Assembly (NCBI RefSeq): GCF_030679875.1
Contig: NZ_JAUXSP010000009.1
Span: forward strand, 62,001 to 126,000
DNA length: 64,000 bases
Direction of reading: 5' to 3'
From: Phenylobacterium sp.
Lineage (GTDB): Bacteria; Pseudomonadota; Alphaproteobacteria; Caulobacterales; Caulobacteraceae
Shown: one piece after another, positions 50,632-60,077 of the stretch
Position numbering within the stretch: position 1 is the first letter of the stretch
How the letters are laid out: each line of letters starts with the position of its first letter
Translations under genes and position numbers: made by a program
The notes under the pieces: generated by a model
Seen by the model: the letters and a program-made list of their open reading frames with translations, nothing else
What the model was told of the DNA's origin: nothing
Databases searched by the model: none

Positions 50632-53313
50632 TCACATCATGTCGCCGGCCGCCGCGTCGAGCAGGAGGAAGACCCGGCCGGCGTCTGAGGCCAGAAGGGT
50701 GGCGACCATGAAGCCTTCCTGGTCACGGAGCACGGCCTCGTCGAGCATGCCCCGGTAGCGGCGCAGATAGTCTCCGGCCTCCGCCTTGAGGGCGTCGTCG
50801 GTGAACAGCCGGCGGGTCAAGCGCCGGGTGGCGGCCGGGGCCAGCCGTCGGACCACCTGGCGGGCGCCCTCCATGTCGCCGGTCTGCACCACGGCGCCGA
50901 TCTCGTCGATCCGGCCCCGAGGCAGCAGGGCCGAGGGATCTATGCCGAGGTCGACGATGTCCGACAGAAGCTGCGCCTCGCGACGCTCATCCAGGGGCCG
51001 GGGCGGCGGCTCGTCGATGGCCGCCAACAGATCCTTCCAGGTCAGCCCCTCGCCGCCATCATCCTCGGCAGGCGCCTGGGGCGGACCACCTGCGGACTCA
51101 AACAGGCTGGAAAACTCCTCGTCAGTAGCGGTCGGCGTCAGCCGCAGTCGAGGCCGCAAGCCCGCAGCATCCTCGGCTGATCCCAGGCGGCGCTCCCGGG
51201 TGGGCCGGGGGGTCGAGGGGCGCAGCTCCAACGGTGGCTCGTCCTCGACCGGCGGCGCCGAGGGGCGAACGGCCTCGGCCCGCGGGGGTTCGGCCCGGGG
51301 CGGCGGAGCGGGCGGGGTCCGGGGGCGCTCCTCCCGCGGGGCGGGACGACGCTCCCGGCTGGGCAGGGGCGTGCCGAAGCCCGCGCCAAGACCCGAGCCC
51401 AGACCGCCGCTGGCGGTGGTGGCCACCGATCCCATCAGGCGGACCGCCTCGCTCAGCATTTCGTAGTTGCGGCTGACCCGCTCCTGGAAGGCCGCATCGA
51501 TGGCCTGGGTCTCCTCGGCGGTCCGCCTGGCCTGAGCCATGAGATCGTCAAGGCTCTCGCCCACGGCGGCGCGGACGTCATCGGCCTGCCGGCGCGCATT
51601 GGCCGGCAGCTCGGCTGTGCGGGCGTCGAGATCGGCCAACAGGTCCTGAAGCTCGTGCAGGGTGGCGCGGGCGGCTGCGGCGCTGGCCTCCAGCTTGCGG
51701 GCGGTCTGGGCGCCAGCCTCCTCCACCAGGCCCGCCGACTGCTCAATCAGCGAGCGCGCCTCTTCGAGCCGGCCTTCGAACACCTGGTCGGCCTTCTGGC
51801 CGGCGGCGAAGGCGGCTTCCGACAGCTGATCCACCTGCTGGCGAGCGGCCTCGGCGTGGCGGGCGGCGGCCAGGCGGGTCTGTTCGGCGGCCTGGGACAG
51901 CGCGTCGATCGCCGCCTGGGTTTCCGCCTGAAGCTGGCCGCGTTCCCCGGAGGCGGTGTCAGCCAGCAAGCCCCAGGACTGTTTCAGGCTCTCAGCGAAG
52001 GCGTCGCGCTCGCCCTGGGCGGCGTCGGCCATGTCGCCGAACTGCTCGGCGGCCTGGGACACCAGTTCGCGCAGCATCTGGGCGCCCTTGATGGCGCGAT
52101 CCCCGACCTCGACCGCCGAGAGACGGGCCTCGGACAGGTATTCCGACAGCTTGGCGGTGTGGGTCTCAGCCTCGACGGCGAAGGATTCCTGGTCAGCCCG
52201 CAAACCATGGGCGATGGCCACCAGGGCGGCCCGCTGCTCGGACAGGCCCGTCTCCACGGCTGCCACCTGATCGGCGACGCCGACGCCTGCGCTTTCCAGC
52301 CGGGCGATGTGACGGGTCAGGTCCTCGCCCACGGTCCGGGCGATGTCGCTGGTCTCGCCAGCCGCGGCGGCCAGGTCGGCGGCCCGCGCCGCGAGCGAGG
52401 CCTCAGCCTCCCGCAGCTGGGTCTCGGCCAGGTCGGAGGCCTCGGCGACCATCCGGGCCTGGCTGGTGATGGCGTCGACCACCGCGGTGGACTGGGCGTC
52501 CAGCACGCCGGCGAGGCTCGTCATCTCAACCCGCTCCTGAGACAGGCTGCGGGTCAGGGACTCCGCCGTCCGGGCCGAAGCCGCGGCGGCGTTGATCAGT
52601 TGCTCAGTCTCGGCGGCCAGGGCCGAGCGCAGGGCCAGGAGCGTCTCGCGAGCGTCCTGGGCCGCCTCGCCGGCCCGGATGATCTCCTCGCGGACATGGG
52701 CCACCACATCCCCCGCCCGGCCGGCCGCCACCAAGGCGGGCGAAACCAACTCATCAGCGAGCCTCTGGGTTCGGCGGGTCTCGGCGGCGAGCTTCTGGCC
52801 CTGCCGCAGGGCGTAGGCGGCCACCCAGACCAGCACCGCGGGCGCCAGGGCCAGCAGGGCGAAAACCCCCATGGCGAAGGCGTCGTTCTGGAACGGCACC
52901 ACGTCACCCCGATAGCCCCAGGCATAGGCCATAGGCGCCAAGGCGCAGAGGACGGAGATAGCCAGGGCTCCGGCATAGATGGGCCAGGCCGGCGACTCCT
53001 CGGCCCCGGCGGCGGGACCAGCGCCCTGCGCGGTCAGGGCCGACTGCGGGGCGGTGGCCGGGGGGGCGGCAGGACGGGTCAGGTCCCCGGCGGAGGCCGG
53101 ATCGGCCAGCGTAAAGGACGCCTCGTCCGTCTCAGCCTGGGCGGCGTCGGTCGGGGCCTCGCTCTGGTGCGCGCTTGGCGTCTCGACGACGGGGGCGTCT
53201 GTCAGGTCCAGATCATGGTCGGGGCCCGCCTCCGGCGCCTCGGCCGCACCGTCAAGGTCTGACTCGGTGAGATTCTGGAAATCCAGCGGCTGACGCCGGT
53301 TTTTGATCTTCAT
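50632..53313 (-). CDS. tipN: TipN-like new-pole landmark protein
   Basis: An 893-residue polarity factor close to the 888-aa TipN of Caulobacter crescentus. The N terminus is MKIKNRRQPLDFQNLTESDL, followed by an acidic Pro/Ala-rich linker. Two transmembrane helices lie near residues 112-133 and 147-168. A very long Ala/Glu/Gln-rich coiled coil spans about residues 170-625, then a Pro/Arg-rich linker and a C-terminal helical domain ending FMVATLLASDAGRVFLLLDAAAGDMM. TipN marks the new cell pole and guides flagellum placement and chromosome segregation. I chose the ATG giving MKIKNRR; nine earlier in-frame residues are unlikely. Confidence 0.88.
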   Translation of the reverse strand: MKIKNRRQPLDFQNLTESDLDGAAEAPEAGPDHDLDLTDAPVVETPSAHQSEAPTDAAQAETDEASFTLADPASAGDLTRPAAPPATAPQSALTAQGAGPAAGAEESPAWPIYAGALAISVLCALAPMAYAWGYRGDVVPFQNDAFAMGVFALLALAPAVLVWVAAYALRQGQKLAAETRRTQRLADELVSPALVAAGRAGDVVAHVREEIIRAGEAAQDARETLLALRSALAAETEQLINAAAASARTAESLTRSLSQERVEMTSLAGVLDAQSTAVVDAITSQARMVAEASDLAETQLREAEASLAARAADLAAAAGETSDIARTVGEDLTRHIARLESAGVGVADQVAAVETGLSEQRAALVAIAHGLRADQESFAVEAETHTAKLSEYLSEARLSAVEVGDRAIKGAQMLRELVSQAAEQFGDMADAAQGERDAFAESLKQSWGLLADTASGERGQLQAETQAAIDALSQAAEQTRLAAARHAEAARQQVDQLSEAAFAAGQKADQVFEGRLEEARSLIEQSAGLVEEAGAQTARKLEASAAAARATLHELQDLLADLDARTAELPANARRQADDVRAAVGESLDDLMAQARRTAEETQAIDAAFQERVSRNYEMLSEAVRLMGSVATTASGGLGSGLGAGFGTPLPSRERRPAPREERPRTPPAPPPRAEPPRAEAVRPSAPPVEDEPPLELRPSTPRPTRERRLGSAEDAAGLRPRLRLTPTATDEEFSSLFESAGGPPQAPAEDDGGEGLTWKDLLAAIDEPPPRPLDERREAQLLSDIVDLGIDPSALLPRGRIDEIGAVVQTGDMEGARQVVRRLAPAATRRLTRRLFTDDALKAEAGDYLRRYRGMLDEAVLRDQEGFMVATLLASDAGRVFLLLDAAAGDMM

Positions 53314-53488
53314 CTGCGGCCCGTTACTTGCGGCCAACACGCCCCGCGAACCGACGCTTCGTCGTCTGGCGCACGCCCTGATCTGCTAGGATTATCGTTG
53401 AACGGTCCGCGCGCAAAGCTCCATGCGGCGGTTTTGCACGGGGCCGGAGAAATTTCCCGACCTGCGCCCCGCCCAGCGGCGAGGTTCA

Positions 53489-53539
53489 GGCTCGCCCCAG
53501 GCTCACGCTCGCCCCAGGCTCAGGCTCGCCCAAGGCTCA
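53489..53539. repeat. 17-bp tandem repeat, three copies
   Basis: GGCTCGCCCCAGGCTCA is followed by two near-identical copies (one change each) at 53506 and 53523. The array overlaps the 3' end of the leftward small gene ending at 53520. It is likely a local slippage expansion. Confidence 0.85.
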
Positions 53540-53744
53540 GGGGCGCCTCGGGAGAGGGCGCCGAGGACCGGGGGGCGTCGCAGGTCTTCAGGTCAGGGGC
53601 GGGCGGCGCCGACCGGGCGACCTTGCGCTCGGTCTGGGCGGCGCGCTCAGGCTGCTGGGGTTCAACAAGGACGCCCAGATGCGAATAGGCCACGGCCGAG
53701 GCGTGGATCACCACCGCTGCGACGATTTCCGTGAAGGTCTGCAT
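53520..53744 (-). CDS. Small hypothetical protein
   Basis: A 74-residue ORF with a hydrophobic N-terminal helix (EIVAAVVIHASAVAYSHLGVLV) and a polar, Pro/Ala/Ser-rich remainder. The last codons run into a 17-bp tandem repeat. It starts MQTFTEIV behind a GAGAGATCCGATG context with a modest ribosome-binding site. It may be a small membrane protein. Without homologues in view its coding status is not certain. Confidence 0.45.
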   Translation of the reverse strand: MQTFTEIVAAVVIHASAVAYSHLGVLVEPQQPERAAQTERKVARSAPPAPDLKTCDAPRSSAPSPEAPLSLGRA

Positions 53745-53814
53745 CGGATCTCTCCCGTCACCGATACGAGTTCTGTGGCGGACTTATCGAACACGGTTCG
53801 AGCTTGGGCAATAT

Positions 53815-53846
53815 GGCTCCACATGAAACTTCGTTCATGTGGAGCC
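53815..53846 (-). terminator. Long perfect hairpin after the crystallin-like gene
   Basis: GGCTCCACATGAA (53815-53827) and TTCATGTGGAGCC (53834-53846) form a 13-bp perfect stem with a 6-nt loop, 7 bp beyond the stop of the leftward gene. No T tract follows on the minus strand. Confidence 0.6.
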
Positions 53847-53853
53847 TCAGGAT

Positions 53854-54501
53854 CTAGTAGCGGCGGCAGACCACGTCGCGCAGGACGCTGGTCGGACCGG
53901 TATAGCGCCCCTCCCCGTCCACGGCCTGCTGGGCGCGCTGGCTGGAGTCATAATAGGCCGACGAGCCGAGCCCCTGGGACCGACAGAAGGCGGTGGCGGA
54001 GCTGGAGCCGGCCGCGATGTCGTAGCCGTCATAGGTCGGATAGGGGAAGAAGACCGAACGGACCCCTTCGGTGGGGCGATACTGGTTCGGACCGCTCCAA
54101 TTGCCGCCCCCCGGTCGCCAGTTCCCCCCCGGAGGGGGTCGAAAACCGCCGCCGCCGCCGCCGCCGGCTCCCGCATAGGCCTGCAGGGAGGTGATCCGCT
54201 CACCCATGCCCAGGGTGTTCATGTTCGGCACGTCGCCGGAGACGTCCTGGCATTGACCGCCGTAGTCTGAGTTCTCGCAGATGCGCCAGCGGCCCTGGAA
54301 CCGGGCGCTCATGGCCTTGTCATTCCAGTCCCGGGGCAGATTGGTGGCCAGGCCATAGATGGTGGTCTGGCGGCCCTGAAAGTTGGGTTGGTCGAACAGG
54401 ATGGCCGAGGGCTGGCGCCCACCGCCGTAGTTCTGGGCCGCGGCTGCGCCGGCGGCCACCGTCGCAATCACCAAGGCGGCGCTCATCATCACGCGTTTCA
54501 T
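53854..54501 (-). CDS. Secreted beta/gamma-crystallin-domain protein
   Basis: A 215-residue exported protein. A signal peptide (MKRVMMSAALVIATVAAGAAAA, in parts) precedes a beta/gamma-crystallin-like domain (AILFDQPNFQGRQTTIYGLATNLPRDWNDKAMSARFQGRWRICENSDYGGQCQDV, two Greek-key-like motifs with F-x-G and Y-G-G-x-C). A Gly/Pro-rich linker leads to a C-terminal part with two Cys (TAFCRSQGLGSSAYYD; LRDVVCRRY). Similar proteins may bind calcium. AGGGGAG about 10 nt upstream supports ATG 54501; a TTG three codons earlier is possible. Confidence 0.85.
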   Translation of the reverse strand: MKRVMMSAALVIATVAAGAAAAQNYGGGRQPSAILFDQPNFQGRQTTIYGLATNLPRDWNDKAMSARFQGRWRICENSDYGGQCQDVSGDVPNMNTLGMGERITSLQAYAGAGGGGGGGFRPPPGGNWRPGGGNWSGPNQYRPTEGVRSVFFPYPTYDGYDIAAGSSSATAFCRSQGLGSSAYYDSSQRAQQAVDGEGRYTGPTSVLRDVVCRRY

Positions 54502-54583
54502 GAAGCTCAACTCCCCTGTCGTCCCTCGGCGAACAACCTAGACCGGAGATCAGCCCAAATCAAAATTGCGCCGCCGGCCACCC

Positions 54584-55117
54584 TCAAGGCGTGAGGCGGA
54601 ATTCGGCGCGTTCATGGCTCAGCAGCCAGCGCTTGCGCTCCAGGCCGCCGCCGTAGCCCGTCAGGGTTCCATTGGCGCCGATCACCCGGTGGCAGGGCAC
54701 CACAAGCCCCACGGGGTTGGCGCCGTTCGCCAGTCCGACCGCTCGCACCGCCGTCGGCGCGCCGATGTGCGCAGCCAACTGGCCATAGGACCAGGTCGTC
54801 CCCACCGGAATCTCGCATAGCGCCCGCCAGACAGACTGCTGAAAGGCCGTGCCTCCGGTCGTCCAGGGCAACTGAGCCAGCGCCCCCACTTCCCCGGCGA
54901 AATAGGCCGCAAAGGGAGCCGACAGGCCCTTCGGCGACGGGGCGGCTGTCAGGTCGACAGCGCCGTAGTGACGGCGCAGCAGGCGCTCCATCCGCGCCTG
55001 GTGGCTGTCCCAGTCGAAGGCGCGCAACCGGCCAACCTCGTCGAACACGATCTGGGCGGGCCCAAGGGGCGTCGGCAGGGCGGCGACGAACAGGCGGTCA
55101 GGCGGCGTCTTGGTCAT
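54584..55117 (-). CDS. ogt: Methylated-DNA--protein-cysteine methyltransferase
   Basis: A 177-residue O6-alkylguanine-DNA alkyltransferase. The acceptor motif VVPCHRVIGANGTLTGYGGGLERKRWLL and the DNA-binding helix GTTWSYGQLAAHIGAPTAVRAVGLANGANP are textbook. It removes alkyl groups from guanine onto its own Cys. The start ATG 55117 lies inside the 3' end of the Ada-AlkA gene (20-base overlap), so they form a repair operon. It is full length. Confidence 0.96.
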   Translation of the reverse strand: MTKTPPDRLFVAALPTPLGPAQIVFDEVGRLRAFDWDSHQARMERLLRRHYGAVDLTAAPSPKGLSAPFAAYFAGEVGALAQLPWTTGGTAFQQSVWRALCEIPVGTTWSYGQLAAHIGAPTAVRAVGLANGANPVGLVVPCHRVIGANGTLTGYGGGLERKRWLLSHERAEFRLTP

Positions 55118-56666
55118 CGAAAACCTCCTTTGATGGGGGGCTTTTCCCCGCGGGGGAAAGCCCTTCGGACGCCCACAGATGCAGGGCGCCATAGGCCCGC
55201 CAGGGCCGCCAGGCTTCGGCCCGGGCCAGGAGTTGCGCGGGGTTGGGGCGCGTCCCATCGGGACCCGCCAGGGCGCGCATTAGGCCGATATCCCCATGGG
55301 GAAAGGCGTCAGGCTCGCGCATCTGGCGCAGGGCGATGTACTGGGCGGTCCACTCGCCGATCCCAGGAAGGGCCTTCAGCTTCGCCACCGCCGCCTCCAG
55401 GGAGCCCTGGGGGGCGAAGAGGCCAGGATCGGCCGCGGCCGCGGCGGCCAGTCCGACCAGAGCCCGGGCTCGGGCCCCGGGCATGGGCAGACTGGCAGGA
55501 TCGATCTGGGCCAGAGCCTGCGGCGTGGGAAACAGATGGGTCAGACCCTGGCCCGCAAACGCCGCCGGCAGGGACTCTCCATGCGCCGCCGTCAGCCGAC
55601 CCGCCAGGGCCCGAGCCCCGGTCACGGTGATCTGCTGGCCCAGCACCGCGCGGACCGCCAGTTCGAAGCCATCCCAGGCGCCAGGCGCTCTCAGGCCCGG
55701 CCGGCGGGCGACCAGGGGGGCGAGGTCGGGGTCGCGGGACAGATGGGCGTTCACCTGCGCCGGATCGGCCCCCAGATCAAAGACCCGGCGCACCCTGGCG
55801 ATGACCTGGGGCAGGACCTGCAGGCGGGCGAATCTTGCGCGGACCTCCAGAGTGTCCCCGGGTCCGGGCGCGACGCTGACCAAGCCTGCGACGCCGTCGA
55901 TCCGCAGGGCCCGGTGATAGCAGCCCGCCTCCACAGCCTCGACGCCAGGCACGGCGCGCAGCGCCAGGAAGTCGAGCATCGCGGGCCAGTCATAGGGCGG
56001 GCGATAGGCCAGCCGCAGAACCACCCCACCCCCGGCCTGCGCGCTGATCTCCGTCCCCCGCCGCCGGCGCAGGTCGCGGGGCGGCCGGGCATAGAGCTGC
56101 TGGAAGGTTTCATTGAAGCGGCGAACGCTGCCGAATCCCGAGGCCAGGGCCACCTCGGCCATGGGCAGGGCGGTGTCGCAGATCAGTTGCTTGGCCAGCA
56201 ACACCCGTCGGGTCTGCGCCACCGCCACCGGCGAGGCGCCCAGGTGCTGTTTGAAAAGCCGCCTCAGCTGCCGGCCGCCCACTCCCACCCGATCGGCCAG
56301 CGCCTCGACATCTCCCTCGTCCAAGACGCCGTCCTCGATCAGCGACAGGGCGCGGGCCACGGTGTTGGAGCTCCCCCGCCAGGCGCCCAGGTCCGGCGAG
56401 GTCTCCGGCCTACAGCGCAGGCAGGGTCTGAACCCCGCCTCCTGGGCCGCGGCCGCCGAGGGATGGAAGGTGACATTGCGCCGGAGCGGCGTCCGCGCCG
56501 GACAGATCGGCCGGCAATAGATCCCGGTCGAACGCACGCCCACGAAGATCTTCCCGTCCAGGCGGGCGTCGCGCATCGTCAGGGCGCGGTAGCAGGCGTC
56601 GTCATCCAGATCCATGGTCCCCAGGATCGCCCCGGTCGCCGGCCGTGTCTCGCGGTTTTCGGACAT
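55098..56666 (-). CDS. Ada-type regulator fused to AlkA DNA-3-methyladenine glycosylase
   Basis: A 522-residue fusion. Residues about 20-95 are the Ada N-terminal methyl-acceptor domain with four zinc cysteines (GIYCRPICPAR and PCLRCRPE). An AraC-type DNA-binding region follows (about 105-200: VEALADRVGVGGRQLRRLFKQHLGASPVAVAQTRRVLLAKQLI). From about 210 it is AlkA: YDWPAMLDFLALRAVPGVEAV, an HhH segment LPGIGEWTAQYIALRQM and the catalytic Asp in DAFPHGDIGLMRAL. It both senses methyl phosphotriesters and excises alkylated bases. The start could also be ATG 56615, closer to the conserved part. Confidence 0.94.
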   Translation of the reverse strand: MSENRETRPATGAILGTMDLDDDACYRALTMRDARLDGKIFVGVRSTGIYCRPICPARTPLRRNVTFHPSAAAAQEAGFRPCLRCRPETSPDLGAWRGSSNTVARALSLIEDGVLDEGDVEALADRVGVGGRQLRRLFKQHLGASPVAVAQTRRVLLAKQLICDTALPMAEVALASGFGSVRRFNETFQQLYARPPRDLRRRRGTEISAQAGGGVVLRLAYRPPYDWPAMLDFLALRAVPGVEAVEAGCYHRALRIDGVAGLVSVAPGPGDTLEVRARFARLQVLPQVIARVRRVFDLGADPAQVNAHLSRDPDLAPLVARRPGLRAPGAWDGFELAVRAVLGQQITVTGARALAGRLTAAHGESLPAAFAGQGLTHLFPTPQALAQIDPASLPMPGARARALVGLAAAAAADPGLFAPQGSLEAAVAKLKALPGIGEWTAQYIALRQMREPDAFPHGDIGLMRALAGPDGTRPNPAQLLARAEAWRPWRAYGALHLWASEGLSPAGKSPPSKEVFDDQDAA

Positions 56667-57062
56667 GACAGCTCAAGGGCTCGCGGCTTTCGGACGTCGA
56701 ACGCGCCGATCAGCCAAAGGGGCGGCTCCCGAGGCCATGGGCGTGCAGGCCAAGCCACCCGCCGCCGATCTTGCCGCCCAGGGCTGACCTTGCGGTGGCT
56801 CACGCGCGCGCCGGTCCCGCCCCAGATCGGGCGCCCAGCGTCATGGGAATGTCCCAGGCGGCGGCTATGGATGCCCGCCACCCGCCGATCTGGCCCAGAA
56901 CTTGAACTGGAGGTTGCGCCTGTTCTTGCTTTGGGCGCCGCTGTCCCTTAACTGACCGCTAAAGGGCCACTGAACGCGCCGAACACCAACGGCGGGTTGA
57001 TTTACTTTGAACGAGCCACCCTCAGTCAGGCCCAGATTCCACCCATGCAAGGTTCTAACGTC
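56667..57062. other. 396-bp divergent intergenic region upstream of cysD
   Basis: It separates the leftward repair operon from the rightward cysD-cysNC operon and must hold both promoters. The stretch near 56944-56985 has TTAACTGACCGCTAAAGGGCC, which loosely resembles the 3' end of a SAM-II riboswitch. I could not match the rest of that motif. In-frame starts at 56997 and 57045 would extend CysD but lack similarity. No gene is seen. Confidence 0.5.
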
Positions 57063-58019
57063 ATGGACGCCCGCCAAGCCGAGGCTGCTAAGGCACGCCT
57101 CACGCCCGGTCTCGATGCGGATACGCTGACCCATCTTCAGCGCCTGGAAGCCGAGAGCATTCACATCATGCGCGAGGTCGTCGCCGAGGCCGAGCGCCCG
57201 GTGATGCTCTACTCGGTCGGCAAGGACTCCGCGGTGATGCTTCACCTGGCGGCCAAGGCCTTCTACCCGTCCAAGCCGCCCTTCCCGCTGCTGCACGTCG
57301 ACACGACCTGGAAGTTCCGGGCCATGTACGAGATGCGGGCGCGGATGGCCGAGACCCTGGGCTTCGAGCTGCTCGTCCACCGCAATCCCGAAGCCCTGGC
57401 CAAGGGCATCAACCCCTTCGACCACGGCTCGGCCCTGCACACCGACATGTGGAAGACCGAGGGCCTCAAGCAGGCCCTGGACGAGCATGGCTTCGACGCG
57501 GCCTTCGGCGGCGCCCGCCGCGACGAGGAAAAGTCCCGCGCCAAGGAGCGCGTGTTTTCCTTCCGCTCGGCCCAGCACCGCTGGGATCCCAAGAACCAGC
57601 GGCCCGAGCTCTGGAACCTCTATAACGCCCGCAAGTCGCCAGGCGAAAGCATGCGGGTGTTCCCGATCTCCAACTGGACCGAGCTGGACATCTGGCAGTA
57701 CATCCACCTGGAGAACATCCCCATCGTGCCCCTCTACTACTCGGCCGTCCGGCCGGTGGTGGAGCGCGACGGCGCCCTGATCATGGTCGATGACGACCGC
57801 ATGCCGCTGCGTCCCGGCGAAACCCCGATGATGAAGTCGGTGCGGTTCCGCACGCTGGGCTGCTACCCGCTCACAGGGGCCGTGGAGAGCACCGCGGCCA
57901 CCCTGCCCGAAATCATCCAGGAAATGCTTCTCACCACCACGTCTGAGCGCCAGGGCCGCGTGATCGATCACGACCAGGCCGCCTCGATGGAGAAGAAGAA
58001 GCAAGAGGGCTACTTCTGA
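57063..58019 (+). CDS. cysD: Sulfate adenylyltransferase subunit 2
   Basis: A 318-residue ATP-PPi-loop enzyme. With CysN it forms adenosine 5'-phosphosulfate from ATP and sulfate. PP-loop [17 protein letters not shown], then [39 protein letters not shown] and [16 protein letters not shown] are hallmarks, and the end [10 protein letters not shown] is the usual C terminus. I chose ATG 57063 (MDARQAEA); two upstream ATGs add unconserved residues. Its TGA shares one base with the cysNC ATG (TGATG). Confidence 0.96.
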   Translation: MDARQAEAAKARLTPGLDADTLTHLQRLEAESIHIMREVVAEAERPVMLYSVGKDSAVMLHLAAKAFYPSKPPFPLLHVDTTWKFRAMYEMRARMAETLGFELLVHRNPEALAKGINPFDHGSALHTDMWKTEGLKQALDEHGFDAAFGGARRDEEKSRAKERVFSFRSAQHRWDPKNQRPELWNLYNARKSPGESMRVFPISNWTELDIWQYIHLENIPIVPLYYSAVRPVVERDGALIMVDDDRMPLRPGETPMMKSVRFRTLGCYPLTGAVESTAATLPEIIQEMLLTTTSERQGRVIDHDQAASMEKKKQEGYF

Positions 58020-59908
58020 TGTCGCACCAGTCCGCACTCATCGCCGAAGACATCGACGCCTATCTCAAGGCCCACGAGCACAAGAGCCTGCTGCGCTTCC
58101 TGACCTGCGGGTCGGTGGACGACGGCAAGTCGACCCTGATCGGGCGGCTGCTCTACGACTCCAAGATGATCTTCGAAGATCAGATGGCCGCCCTGGAGGC
58201 CGACTCCAAGCGGGTTGGCACGCAAGGGGGCGATATCGACTTCGCCCTGCTGGTCGATGGCCTGGCCGCCGAGCGGGAACAGGGCATCACCATCGATGTC
58301 GCCTACCGCTTCTTCTCCACCGACACGCGCAAGTTCATCGTCGCCGACACCCCTGGCCACGAACAATACACCCGCAACATGGTCACCGGCGCCTCGATGG
58401 CGGACGCGGCCATCATCCTGATCGACGCCCGCAAAGGCGTGCTGACCCAGACCCGGCGTCACTCCTATCTCGTGTCCCTGCTGGGCATCCGCCACGTGGT
58501 TCTGGCGATCAACAAGATGGACCTGGTGGGCTGGAGCCAGGAGGTGTTCGACACCATCCTGGCCGAATACCACGACTTCGCCGCCCAGATCGGCGTCAAG
58601 GCCTTCACCGCCATCCCGATGTCGGCGCTCAAGGGCGACAACATCACCGAGACCAGCGACAAGGCGCCCTGGTACACCGGCCCGGCCCTGCTGCCGCATC
58701 TGGAGGCCCTGGATGTCGAGGACGACCTGCGGGAGAAGCCCTTCCGCATGCCGGTCCAGTGGGTCAACCGCCCCGATCTCGACTTCCGCGGCTTCTCCGG
58801 CCTGATCGCCACCGGGACCATCGCACCCGGCGACAAGGTCAAGGCCCTGCCTTCGGGCCGCGAAAGCACCGTGGCCCGCATTGTCACCATGGCCGGCGAC
58901 CTCCCCCGCGCCGTGGCTGGCCAGTCGGTGACCATCACCCTGACCGACGAGATCGACATCAGCCGCGGCGATGTCCTGTCCATCGCCAGCCAGCCGCCGG
59001 AGGTGGCCGACCAGTTCGAAGCCACCGTCGTCTGGATGGATGACGAGGCCATGCTGCCCGGCCGTCCCTATCTGATGAAGATCGGGACCCGCATCGTCGG
59101 CGCCAGCATCACCGAGCCCAAGTACAAGGTGAATGTGAACACCCTCGAACAGCTGGCCGCCAAGCGGCTGGAGCTGAACGAGATCGGCGTCTGCAACCTC
59201 TCGCTCGACGCCCCCGTCGCCTTTGACGCCTACAAGGACAACCACACCCTTGGCGGCTTCATCCTGGTCGACCGGATTTCCAACCGGACGGTGGCCGCGG
59301 GCATGCTGCACTTCGCGCTCCGCCGCAGCCAGAACATCCACTGGCAGGCCCTGGACGTCTCCAAGGCCAGCCGTGCGGCCCAGAAGGGCCAGAAGGGCCG
59401 CGTGGTCTGGCTCACCGGCCTCTCGGGCGCCGGCAAGTCGACCATCGCCAACCTGGTCGAAAAGCGCATGCAGGCCGACGGCCGCCACACCTATCTGCTC
59501 GACGGCGACAATGTCCGCCACGGCCTGAACAAGGACCTGGGCTTCACCGAGGAAGACCGGGTGGAGAACATCCGCCGGGTGGCCGAGGTCTCCAAGCTGA
59601 TGGTCGACGCCGGCCTGATCGTGCTCGTCTCCTTCATCTCGCCCTTCCGGGCCGAACGCCGGATGGCCCGCGAGCTGATGGCCGACGGCGAGTTCGTCGA
59701 GGTCTATGTGGCCACGCCGCTGGCCGTAGCCGAACAGCGCGACGTCAAGGGCCTCTACGCCAAGGCCCGGGCCGGCGAGCTGAAGAACTTCACCGGCATC
59801 GACTCCCCTTACGAGGAGCCGGAACACGCCGAGATCACCGTCGACACGACCACTCTCTCGCCCGAACAGGCGGCCGAGGAAATCGTCGCCTGGCTCGCCA
59901 AGAACTAG
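58019..59908 (+). CDS. cysNC: Bifunctional sulfate adenylyltransferase subunit 1/adenylylsulfate kinase
   Basis: A 629-residue fusion. Residues 1 to about 440 are the CysN GTPase: G1 [20 protein letters not shown]3 [15 protein letters not shown]4 AINKMDLV. Residues about 455-629 are APS kinase (CysC): P-loop [20 protein letters not shown], then [15 protein letters not shown] and [16 protein letters not shown]. It completes ATP sulfurylase with CysD and then makes PAPS, the donor for sulfate assimilation and sulfotransferases such as the Stf0 enzyme at 15107. Coupled to cysD and followed by a terminator. Confidence 0.97.
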   Translation: MSHQSALIAEDIDAYLKAHEHKSLLRFLTCGSVDDGKSTLIGRLLYDSKMIFEDQMAALEADSKRVGTQGGDIDFALLVDGLAAEREQGITIDVAYRFFSTDTRKFIVADTPGHEQYTRNMVTGASMADAAIILIDARKGVLTQTRRHSYLVSLLGIRHVVLAINKMDLVGWSQEVFDTILAEYHDFAAQIGVKAFTAIPMSALKGDNITETSDKAPWYTGPALLPHLEALDVEDDLREKPFRMPVQWVNRPDLDFRGFSGLIATGTIAPGDKVKALPSGRESTVARIVTMAGDLPRAVAGQSVTITLTDEIDISRGDVLSIASQPPEVADQFEATVVWMDDEAMLPGRPYLMKIGTRIVGASITEPKYKVNVNTLEQLAAKRLELNEIGVCNLSLDAPVAFDAYKDNHTLGGFILVDRISNRTVAAGMLHFALRRSQNIHWQALDVSKASRAAQKGQKGRVVWLTGLSGAGKSTIANLVEKRMQADGRHTYLLDGDNVRHGLNKDLGFTEEDRVENIRRVAEVSKLMVDAGLIVLVSFISPFRAERRMARELMADGEFVEVYVATPLAVAEQRDVKGLYAKARAGELKNFTGIDSPYEEPEHAEITVDTTTLSPEQAAEEIVAWLAKN

Positions 59909-59932
59909 GTCGGGATCACCACACGCGTTGAG

Positions 59933-59967
59933 AAGGGCCGGACGCCGCAGGGCGCTCGGCCCTTTTT
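59933..59967 (+). terminator. Intrinsic terminator after cysNC
   Basis: AAGGGCCG (59933-59940) pairs with CGGCCCTT (59957-59964); the loop contains a smaller GC pairing. It ends in TTTTTC on the plus strand. It begins 24 bp after the cysNC stop. Confidence 0.85.
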
Positions 59968-60077
59968 CGTTTCAGGCGCGGATCAGGGCTCGCTGACCGA
60001 CGATGCCGGGCGACACGGCGCCCGAAGCCTCACCTCTTCTGCTGCATAACGACTGCGTCGAGACAGGGCGCGCTGCG

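Noticed and set aside
51655..53262. A 535-residue open frame antisense to tipN
   Set aside because: It is Gly-rich low-complexity sequence mirrored from the Ala-rich coiled coil of TipN and has no domain.
55296..56951. A 551-residue open frame antisense to the Ada-AlkA gene
   Set aside because: The opposite strand encodes recognisable Ada and AlkA domains; this frame has none.
56920..57000. SAM-II-like riboswitch upstream of cysD
   Set aside because: Only the GCTAAAGGG tail fits. The expected 5' stem, loop and conserved GCTTGC block are not matched, and a weak GCGCC/GGCGC stem has the wrong loop.
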